Shown piece by piece: positions 1-5,514 of a stretch of DNA of 12,000 nucleotides (its first letter is position 1; each line of letters opens with the position of its first letter). The notes beneath the pieces are model-generated. The model made no database searches. It saw only the letters and a program-made list of their open reading frames with translations, and was not told where the DNA came from. A program made the position numbers and the translations under genes. Source of the stretch: an uncultured Ruminococcus sp. (GTDB lineage: Bacteria > Bacillota > Clostridia > Oscillospirales > CAG-272); the NCBI GenBank assembly GCA_905202255.1, contig CAJKRH010000047.1, positions 1 to 12,000 on the forward strand. Reading direction: 5' to 3'.

Positions 1-55
1 GAGCGCGACCTTGCCAAGGTCGAGGTGGCGGGTTCGAGCCCCGTAATCCGCTCCA
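1..55 (+). tRNA. tRNA-Gly (GCC anticodon), 3' part
   Basis: The window opens inside a tRNA. The anticodon arm is CGACC / loop TTGCCAA / GGTCG, which puts GCC at positions 34-36 and makes this a glycine tRNA. A T arm with the TTCGAGC loop follows, then the 3' acceptor strand AATCCGC, discriminator T and an encoded CCA ending at 55. The 5' acceptor strand and most of the D arm lie upstream of the window, so the gene is cut by the window edge and is not a pseudogene on this evidence. Confidence 0.93.
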
Positions 56-57
56 TT

Positions 58-90
58 AACCGGTAAGTGTCACTTGCCGGTTATTTTTTT
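58..90 (+). terminator. Rho-independent terminator after tRNA-Gly
   Basis: A 12-bp stem (58-69 with 71-82, one G-U pair) is followed directly by A and seven Ts. It begins three bases after the CCA end of the tRNA and closes that transcription unit. Confidence 0.88.
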
Positions 91-200
91 GTTTATTTCA
101 TGATTGACAATATTATAAATTTTTCAAAATCGTCTTAACCGTTTTATCTTTCCCACGACTATATGAATGAAGGCGCCTGAAAACGGAAACGGAGGAGCAA

Positions 201-1775
201 ATGGATAGTATAAAACTTGAAAAGCTGATAACCGAAAACATGAAGTCGATATTCGGATTTGCATTGACAAGACTCGGAAATGTAACAGACGCCGAATATC
301 TTGCAAGCGATATTCTTTATGAGATAATCAAATCGGCTCAGAATCTGAAAGATGATGAGCGCTTTTACGGCTTCATGTGGAAAATTGCAGAGAATGTTTA
401 TATGGACTATCTTCGCAAAAAATCGAAGAATGCAAAGCATACAGCGGAGTTTGACGACAGCATTGCCGATGAATCCAAGTCTGCCTTGGATGAAATCGTC
501 AAAAAAGAAGAGCTGAATTTTCTTCGGCGCGAACTTTCTTTGCTGTCAAAGCAATACCGTGATGCGGCAGTTTTATACTATATCGAAAATCTCTCCTGCT
601 CCGAGATTGCAGAAAAATTGCAGACAAGCACGGAAATGATAAAGTATTATTTATTCCGTGCGAGAAAAATTATCAGAGAGGGCATGAATATGGAAAGATT
701 ATACGGAGAAAAAAGCTACCGCCCCAATACTTTTGAAATTGATTTTTGGGGAACAAAAGCAGGAGATGATTCTGAATATCGTGATTTTCAGAGAAGAAAG
801 ATTAAAGGGAATATTTTACTCGCGGCATATTACAGTCCTGTGACTTTGCAGGAAATCAGCATAGAACTCGGAGTTGCACTTCCCTATCTCGAGGATGAAA
901 TAAAATTACTTGTTGACCGCAGATATCTTGTTTGCAATGGCGGAAAGTATCTTACAAATATTCCGATTTTCACACCTGACTGCACAAAAGCGATTGATGG
1001 AAAGCTGAAAGAGCTTATCGATGAAAGTGCACAAAAGATTGTTGCCATAGCGGATGATTTCGATACGCGCTTCGGAAACAGATTTGCAAATGCAAATCTC
1101 GCAAATTGGCAAAAGTTCCTCCTGTGTTTACATTTTTCATTGATTGATACAGAAAACGATTTGACAAATAATTACGGAGAATTACCGCAAGACGGTCCGT
1201 ATTCACTCGTGAATGGCGGAGGCGGACGAGGTGTCATATGGGGCAGGAGTACAGAAAATACCGTTGAAGATAAGAAGCCGGGCGGGATTCAGGGTATTTA
1301 TAACGGTTCTCCCGCGAGCGATAAGCGCGGAAGCGTTATCGCTATGAATTTCAGGCAGACGCTGAATGCACAGGATTTTTACAAAAGAATGACCGATCCC
1401 ATAGTTTGCACAGCGGTCGGCTGCTTTGAATATTTGCCGGATAGCTGGAAAAAGACGCTTGATGAGCTTCACTATTCTAAAGACGGCAAAGCAAATTTTG
1501 CGGTGTGGTCCCACAAGGAATATGAGGAACTTCGGGAGATGCTCGGGGAGTGCATCGCCGTTATTTCCGACATAAACAGAAAAACGACAGAAATCGCCGC
1601 GAGCATAACCGCGGATATTGCTCCGTCGCATATCCGTAAAAATGCAGAATATGTCGGCGCACTTGTTTATCTTTTCTATTCGGCAGACAAATTAGCTGAA
1701 AGGCTTTATGAAATGAATTGGTTAAAATCGGTTGAAAACACCGAAAAGCCTGCGATTTGCGTTGTGCGGTCATGA
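201..1775 (+). CDS. ECF-like sigma-70 factor with long C-terminal extension (paralogue 1)
   Basis: The 524-residue protein directs RNA polymerase to unknown promoters. Residues about 10-76 match sigma region 2 (an acidic DAEYLASDIL helix, then an FxxFMWKIAENV segment). Residues about 104-162 match region 4, with a helix-turn-helix LSCSEIAEKL and MIKYYLFRARKII. Typical ECF factors end near here. This one continues for about 360 residues, beginning with a winged-helix-like stretch (about 198-260, with LQEISIELGV) and then a domain I cannot assign, with a glycine-rich NGGGGRG patch. The region 2 helix departs from the usual DAxDLxQE pattern (Y and S at conserved places). The start is set by GGAGGAG just upstream of the ATG. 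No anti-sigma gene is adjacent, so the tail may regulate the factor, as reported for other ECF groups with C-terminal extensions; that is inference. It is paralogous to the sigma gene at 3271. The upstream TTGACA at 104-109 has no good -10 at normal spacing, so its promoter is unresolved. Confidence 0.87.
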   Translation: MDSIKLEKLITENMKSIFGFALTRLGNVTDAEYLASDILYEIIKSAQNLKDDERFYGFMWKIAENVYMDYLRKKSKNAKHTAEFDDSIADESKSALDEIVKKEELNFLRRELSLLSKQYRDAAVLYYIENLSCSEIAEKLQTSTEMIKYYLFRARKIIREGMNMERLYGEKSYRPNTFEIDFWGTKAGDDSEYRDFQRRKIKGNILLAAYYSPVTLQEISIELGVALPYLEDEIKLLVDRRYLVCNGGKYLTNIPIFTPDCTKAIDGKLKELIDESAQKIVAIADDFDTRFGNRFANANLANWQKFLLCLHFSLIDTENDLTNNYGELPQDGPYSLVNGGGGRGVIWGRSTENTVEDKKPGGIQGIYNGSPASDKRGSVIAMNFRQTLNAQDFYKRMTDPIVCTAVGCFEYLPDSWKKTLDELHYSKDGKANFAVWSHKEYEELREMLGECIAVISDINRKTTEIAASITADIAPSHIRKNAEYVGALVYLFYSADKLAERLYEMNWLKSVENTEKPAICVVRS

Positions 1776-1794
1776 TTTACCATAAAACACAAAG

Positions 1795-1827
1795 AAATCC
1801 AAGCCGGATGGCTTGGATTTTTTATTT
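1795..1827 (+). terminator. Terminator of sigma gene 1
   Basis: A perfect 11-bp stem (AAATCCAAGCC at 1795-1805 with 1810-1820) with a GGAT loop is followed by TTTATTT. It starts 19 bases after the TGA of the sigma gene. Confidence 0.9.
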
Positions 1828-1843
1828 CGTCTGCGACCTCATA

Positions 1844-1872
1844 TTGAAAAAAGCGCAAAAATATGCTATAAT
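1844..1872 (+). promoter_or_regulatory. Promoter P1 of the XRE-TPR gene (inside repeat A)
   Basis: TTGAAA (1844-1849), a 17-base spacer and TATAAT (1867-1872), with an extended -10 TG at 1864-1865. This is a near-consensus sigma-A promoter. The start should fall near 1879, giving a leader of about 105 bases before the XRE gene. Confidence 0.85.
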
Positions 1873-1874
1873 AA

Positions 1875-1893
1875 ACTCAACGAAAAGTTGAGT
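1875..1893. promoter_or_regulatory. Palindrome over the P1 start site (operator candidate)
   Basis: ACTCAAC-N5-GTTGAGT is a perfect 7-bp inverted repeat beginning two bases after the end of repeat A. It lies at about -4 to +15 relative to the expected P1 start, so it suits a repressor site better than an RNA hairpin. The otherwise identical promoter in repeat B lacks it. Confidence 0.5.
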
Positions 1894-1931
1894 AAGCTCA
1901 TTTTTAAGTCGCTTCAGTAATCATAAAGTAT

Positions 1932-1949
1932 GTGATATAATTAAATCAC
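1932..1949. promoter_or_regulatory. Promoter P2 -10 box under a near-perfect palindrome (operator candidate)
   Basis: An extended -10 (TG at 1933-1934, TATAAT at 1936-1941) with only a weak -35 (TTCAGT at 1913-1918) makes a second promoter for the XRE gene. It is covered by GTGATATAATTAAATCAC, an 18-bp palindrome matching at 16 positions. A CGGTACCG palindrome (1949-1956) and ATAATT/AATTAT arms (1937-1942, 1962-1967) lie alongside. A dimeric repressor here would block the -10; the XRE protein encoded just downstream is the obvious candidate. Confidence 0.6.
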
Positions 1950-1983
1950 GGTACCGGTATGAATTATGAACGGAGGTGCAGAT

Positions 1984-3123
1984 ATGGCAATAACTATGGG
2001 GCAAATCATAAAGAATCTACGCAAGGGTCGAGGTTTTACACAAGAAGAACTTGCCGAGCGTTTAGGGGTTACGTACCAAGCAATTTCAAAATGGGAAAAC
2101 GATTCCGGAATGCCGGATATTTCGCAGATAGTACCATTGGCGACAATATTTGATGTGAGTACGGATTTTCTGTTTGGCATAGACCACACTTCAGAAACGG
2201 AAGAGGCACTCAAGATAGTCTCGACTGCAAACAACATACAAGAATATGGCAAACTTGAAACATATTTAAAGGCGTACGATATTTTGTTGGACGGTCTGAA
2301 AAGATATCCCAATAATTATCTAATTACATTTAACTGCATGAACTTGGGTGTTTCTCTTTCATTGCCGGATAATGGGTGGATATATGCCAAAGAGCGTGCT
2401 GAAACTATAATCCCCGAAACGATCAGACAGGCTAATTTCATAATCACCAATTCAAAGAATGTATCGGATATTCTGTGTGCGCGACAAAATTTGGTTTTCC
2501 TATATAGCGCAAATAAGAAATTTGACTTGGCTACAACCGAAGCACATAATTTTCCCGTCCGAACAGATCTTACGCTATACTCTACGATGGCGATTGTGAA
2601 CGAGTATATGGGCAACTACGAGCGTCAAGCCGCTTATTTGTGTAGTGATATTGATTATGCGCTCCAAGCCTTTGAGGACCATATTGCTTGTTTGGGTAAA
2701 GCATATTACAACAATGAGAATTACGCAGAAGCTATTGAGGTCTATGAAAGATTTTTTGCGGTTATGAGTGTCATCTTCAAGAATGAATGTCCTCCACCTT
2801 ATCACGATTTCGATTCCGGAGATTGTTATTTGTTACTCGCTCAAGCATATCTTGCCATTGGTGAAAGTGATAAAGCGATGGATTCAGTTGAGAATTCTAT
2901 TATGTACTATATGAATCTCTTGAAGAAAGAAACGGACGATGAAAACTGCTATCCGATTGTTGTTTGCTCTCCGATTGTAAAAAAGCGTGAATTCAAGCAA
3001 CGAATTCGCAAAGATATCATAAAAAAGAAACTACAAAATAAACTATCTAATAAATGTATTGAAAAACTTAATCAAAATACTCGGTTCGTCGGTCTGCTTG
3101 ATATGGTAAACAGTATCCAATAA
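1984..3123 (+). CDS. XRE-family transcriptional regulator with TPR-like C-terminal domain
   Basis: The 379-residue protein opens with an XRE/Cro-type helix-turn-helix (about residues 8-63: FTQEELAERLGVTYQAISKWEN, then a MPDISQIVPLATIFDVSTDFLFG tail typical of clostridial members). About 300 helical residues follow. They contain TPR-like pairs such as KAYYNNENYAEAIEVYERFF and LAQAYLAIGESDKAMDSVENS, and the end is lysine-rich. Proteins of this build sense a peptide or partner through the TPR part in some Firmicutes; no ligand can be named here. GGAGGT at 1972-1977 lies six bases before the ATG at 1984, so I prefer it to the in-frame ATG at 1966, which has no ribosome site. It is a single gene with two promoters and its own terminator, between two paralogous sigma genes; a link in function is inferred only from position. 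Confidence 0.87.
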   Translation: MAITMGQIIKNLRKGRGFTQEELAERLGVTYQAISKWENDSGMPDISQIVPLATIFDVSTDFLFGIDHTSETEEALKIVSTANNIQEYGKLETYLKAYDILLDGLKRYPNNYLITFNCMNLGVSLSLPDNGWIYAKERAETIIPETIRQANFIITNSKNVSDILCARQNLVFLYSANKKFDLATTEAHNFPVRTDLTLYSTMAIVNEYMGNYERQAAYLCSDIDYALQAFEDHIACLGKAYYNNENYAEAIEVYERFFAVMSVIFKNECPPPYHDFDSGDCYLLLAQAYLAIGESDKAMDSVENSIMYYMNLLKKETDDENCYPIVVCSPIVKKREFKQRIRKDIIKKKLQNKLSNKCIEKLNQNTRFVGLLDMVNSIQ

Positions 3124-3136
3124 TGGTTTTTACTTC

Positions 3137-3164
3137 GCCCCGCCTCGCGCGGGGCTCATTTGTT
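3137..3164 (+). terminator. Probable terminator of the XRE-TPR gene
   Basis: A GC-rich 7-bp stem (GCCCCGC at 3137-3143 with GCGGGGC at 3149-3155) and a CTCGC loop follow the TAA by 13 bases. The T-tract after it (TCATTTGTT) is weak, so termination may be partial. Confidence 0.65.
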
Positions 3165-3165
3165 A

Positions 3166-3194
3166 TAGACTAATTCATAATTTTATGGTATAAT
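3166..3194 (+). promoter_or_regulatory. Promoter of sigma gene 2
   Basis: TAGACT (3166-3171), a 17-base spacer and TATAAT (3189-3194), with an extended TG at 3186-3187. The expected start near 3201 leaves a leader of about 70 bases. Confidence 0.7.
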
Positions 3195-3270
3195 ATTTCA
3201 AACAATTTTGAGAAGTACCCAATGAAAAGCCCATCCAATGCACTTTATGGTCGAAAGGCAGGCGGGAACG

Positions 3271-4815
3271 ATGAATGCGAATATTATAGAAAAATATGTC
3301 GAAAAAGTTTACGGATATGCGGTCGGTCATACCTATTCTCGCGAGGAGGCTGATGATTTATCGCAGGAAATACTTTTCACCGCAGTACGGGAATTGCCGA
3401 AGCTCAAAGACGCCGACAAATTCGAGCCATGGCTTTGGGGGATTGCAAACAATGTGACAAAATGCTTTCGGCGGCAAATGGGAAAGAAACGCGCGCTTTA
3501 TTCCTATGACATTCCGGAAGATATTGCATATGAAGAAGATTCGGATGACGATAAGGAAGCCGTCTGTGATTTACTGCGCACAAAAATTGCCATGCTTTCT
3601 TCAATATATCGCGATATCATCGTTCTTTACTACTATGACAGCCTTTCAACCAAGCGTATAGCCGAGAAGTTAAACATTCCCGAAGGCACCGTCACATGGC
3701 GGCTTTCGGAAGCTCGGAAAAAACTGAAAAAGGAGTGTACCAAAATGAACGAAACCGCCCTTCGCCCCATAAAAATGCATATTGATATATACGGAACCGG
3801 AGAATACGATGATAAAACCGTGCCGTTTCCGAGCAGGTATATCGATGATGCTCTTTCTCAGAATATCCTGTATTATTCCTATGAAAAGCCCGCAACGGTA
3901 GAAGACCTCGCAAAGCTTTGCGGTGTTCCCGCATACTATATTGAAGAGCGTATCGGCAATCTTTTGAAACGCGAAGCCGTTATTGAGGTATCGAAAGGAA
4001 GATATCAGACGGATTTTATCATCTGGTCTGATAAATACGGAATTTTTTGCGAAGAAAATGCGGAAAAAGCGCTCTTGCCGATTATGGATAGGTTGGTAAG
4101 TGCCGTCAGAGCCGTAGCGGCAGAAGCCGCGAGTATTGACTTCTACAAAGCAGGCAAAAGCGAGTCGGATTTGCTTTATCTTTACGGCATACTTGCTTTT
4201 GATTATCTCAGCAGGCATTATTGCAGGTTACCTTTTCCTCAAATCAAACAGAAATACGACGGATATCGGTGGAATTATATAGGCAGCATAGAAACAGGAA
4301 AACATCTGAGAGAAAAAATCGGCAGTCAGATTTCTGCCAATCGCGGCAGCAGAGGAAACTGCTCGCATACTGTCTGGTCGGGAATAAACGGCATCCGCTT
4401 CAGAAAAATGATGTTTGATACCTATATCAATGCCTGTGAAGATATTATTTACAGCGGATTTTCCGAGGACAAAAATGCAGTAACCGATGCGATACGGGAG
4501 GGATACATAATAAAGAAAAAAGACGGAAGCTTCTTTGTGACCATTCCGTGCTTTACGGCTGAACAGAAGCGACTCTTTGATACAATCGCAGAAAAATATT
4601 TTGCGGCACTTATGCCCGAATATTCAAAAATTGTTGAAGCGTTTGTTTCCGATTATAAAAAGCTGTTCCCGAAGCATCTGAGCGACGATATCGACCGCAT
4701 GTGTCAGAATATGTTTTTAAACCTGTATGCCACGGTATGTTCTTATGCGCAGAAAAACGGAGATTTTGAAATGCCATCCGAATTTTGCTATTGTGATGTC
4801 ATGATTCAGAGATAA
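3271..4815 (+). CDS. ECF-like sigma-70 factor with long C-terminal extension (paralogue 2)
   Basis: The 514-residue protein has a canonical sigma region 2 (about residues 9-70: EEADDLSQEIL, then FEPWLWGIANNV) and region 4 (about 100-155: YRDIIVLYYYDSLSTKRIAEKL, then IPEGTVTWRLSEARKKL). An extension of about 360 residues aligns by eye with that of the sigma gene at 201: both have RP....ID.(W/Y)GT just after region 4, then NIL..Y..P.T...L...GV...Y.E..I, and a G.Y.T strand, suggesting a shared winged-helix-like segment and a further domain I cannot name. I chose the ATG at 3271 because AGGCGGG ends four bases upstream; the ATG codons at 3238 and 3247 have no such site. Its TAA lies inside repeat B. 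No anti-sigma gene is adjacent, so control probably resides in the tail or in unlinked proteins. Confidence 0.88.
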   Translation: MNANIIEKYVEKVYGYAVGHTYSREEADDLSQEILFTAVRELPKLKDADKFEPWLWGIANNVTKCFRRQMGKKRALYSYDIPEDIAYEEDSDDDKEAVCDLLRTKIAMLSSIYRDIIVLYYYDSLSTKRIAEKLNIPEGTVTWRLSEARKKLKKECTKMNETALRPIKMHIDIYGTGEYDDKTVPFPSRYIDDALSQNILYYSYEKPATVEDLAKLCGVPAYYIEERIGNLLKREAVIEVSKGRYQTDFIIWSDKYGIFCEENAEKALLPIMDRLVSAVRAVAAEAASIDFYKAGKSESDLLYLYGILAFDYLSRHYCRLPFPQIKQKYDGYRWNYIGSIETGKHLREKIGSQISANRGSRGNCSHTVWSGINGIRFRKMMFDTYINACEDIIYSGFSEDKNAVTDAIREGYIIKKKDGSFFVTIPCFTAEQKRLFDTIAEKYFAALMPEYSKIVEAFVSDYKKLFPKHLSDDIDRMCQNMFLNLYATVCSYAQKNGDFEMPSEFCYCDVMIQR

Positions 4816-4823
4816 AACACAAA

Positions 4824-4856
4824 AAATCCAAGCCGAACGGTTTGGATTTTTTATTT
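4824..4856 (+). terminator. Terminator of sigma gene 2
   Basis: An 11-bp stem (4824-4834 with 4839-4849, one G-U pair) with a GAAC loop is followed by TTTATTT. It matches the terminator at 1795-1827, with pairing kept despite a change in the 3' arm. Confidence 0.89.
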
Positions 4857-4872
4857 CGTCTGCGACCTCATA

Positions 4873-4901
4873 TTGAAAAAAGCACAAAAATATGCTATAA
4901 T
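4873..4901 (+). promoter_or_regulatory. Promoter of the cysteine-rich protein gene (inside repeat B)
   Basis: TTGAAA (4873-4878), a 17-base spacer and TATAAT (4896-4901), with an extended TG at 4893-4894. The core elements are identical to P1 at 1844-1872, but no palindrome follows, so basal output may match P1 while regulation differs. Confidence 0.84.
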
Positions 4902-4948
4902 ATAAAAAACATGCCGATTTGGAGAGCTTCAGCAAAGGTGGTGAAATC

Positions 4949-5464
4949 ATGGTTGGTGCCGCAGAAGCAAACGCAATGAACCTTTATATCCTCTCAAATT
5001 ACGAAAAAGCAAGATTATGCACATCAAGACCGGTTTCAGCGAGAGAAAAGAAAAGACTGAAAACATCGGCAGAGATAATGTCAGCCATTCTGTGCGGGCT
5101 CGCAGGCGGAGCCTGCGATATGGAGAGAATAAACGCATTTATCGATAGCAACCGAGGAAAAATATTCCCCGCTGATTGCAACCTGTGCGGGGCGGTTTGC
5201 GGCGCGGATTACTCCGAAAAGCAGCGTGAAATACTCGGGAAGATGACTTCCCTTTTATATAATATAGAAGCAATTTTATCGAAACCTCGGATAAGAAAAA
5301 GCGAGCGGATGGAGTTATACTGTCTGCTTCACGCTTTTCATAATCTTCCACGCGCGCTTCTCGGCTGTTCCTCGGAGCTGTACATTCACCCCGATGATGC
5401 CATGCGGTATGCAGATGAATGGCTGTCGCGTGTTCATGAGTCGCTTGCCGAAAATCAAACCTGA
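4949..5464 (+). CDS. Small cysteine-rich protein of unknown function
   Basis: I do not recognise this 171-residue protein. It is mostly helical, with no signal peptide or clear membrane segment, so probably cytoplasmic. It has eight cysteines; three form C77-x2-C80-x3-C84 (CNLCGAVC), which could bind zinc or an iron-sulfur cluster, with H128 and H131 possibly near. It lacks the HxxxCxxC motif of zinc anti-sigma factors, so nothing supports an anti-sigma role. An in-frame TTG at 4919 would add ten residues, but AAAGGTGG at about 4934-4941 fits the ATG at 4949. It is a single gene with its own promoter and terminator, next to sigma gene 2. Reading-frame length, ribosome site and flanking signals support it as real. 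Confidence 0.75.
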   Translation: MVGAAEANAMNLYILSNYEKARLCTSRPVSAREKKRLKTSAEIMSAILCGLAGGACDMERINAFIDSNRGKIFPADCNLCGAVCGADYSEKQREILGKMTSLLYNIEAILSKPRIRKSERMELYCLLHAFHNLPRALLGCSSELYIHPDDAMRYADEWLSRVHESLAENQT

Positions 5465-5469
5465 TACAG

Positions 5470-5498
5470 AAAAATCGCCCCTTTTCGGGGCGATTTTT
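5470..5498. terminator. Bidirectional terminator between convergent genes
   Basis: A 12-bp stem (AAAAATCGCCCC at 5470-5481 with 5487-5498) has As on its left and Ts on its right, so each strand ends in a U-run. It lies six bases after the stop of the plus-strand gene and 16 bases beyond the stop of the minus-strand lipoprotein gene, and can end both. Confidence 0.92.
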
Positions 5499-5514
5499 CA
5501 ATATATCAAGCTAC

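Larger units (their letters stand above)
1782..1873 (+). repeat. Direct repeat copy A (terminator plus promoter block)
   Basis: This 92-base block is almost identical to 4812-4902: by eye, four substitutions and one single-base indel. It spans the terminator of the upstream sigma gene, a conserved spacer (TTTCGTCTGCGACCTC), and the promoter of the next gene, and similarity stops right after the TATAAT box. The substitutions in the terminator stem keep pairing (C-G against U-G), and those in the loop are free. Confidence 0.93.
4812..4902 (+). repeat. Direct repeat copy B (terminator plus promoter block)
   Basis: This is the second copy of the block at 1782-1873 and starts within the last codons of sigma gene 2, supplying its TAA. 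Sequence unlike copy A begins just after the -10 box. The copies lie about 3.0 kb apart in direct orientation, flanking the XRE gene and sigma gene 2. Confidence 0.93.

Noticed and set aside
104..134. TTGACA box with CGTC downstream as a promoter for sigma gene 1
   Set aside because: No -10 lies at 16-18 bases from TTGACA, and the spacing of about 21 bases to CGTC is too long for an ECF-type promoter. The real promoter cannot be placed.
3222..3353. Short upstream frame (43 codons) overlapping the start of sigma gene 2
   Set aside because: It is in another frame and lacks a good ribosome site; translation coupling is possible but unsupported.
1782..4902. Composite transposon bounded by the 92-bp repeats
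   Set aside because: There is no transposase between them, no terminal inverted repeats, and the repeats contain functional terminator and promoter signals fitted to their genes.
4911..4979. Short frame (22 codons) in the leader of the cysteine-rich protein gene
   Set aside because: It starts almost at the expected transcription start with no ribosome site and overlaps the real gene in another frame.
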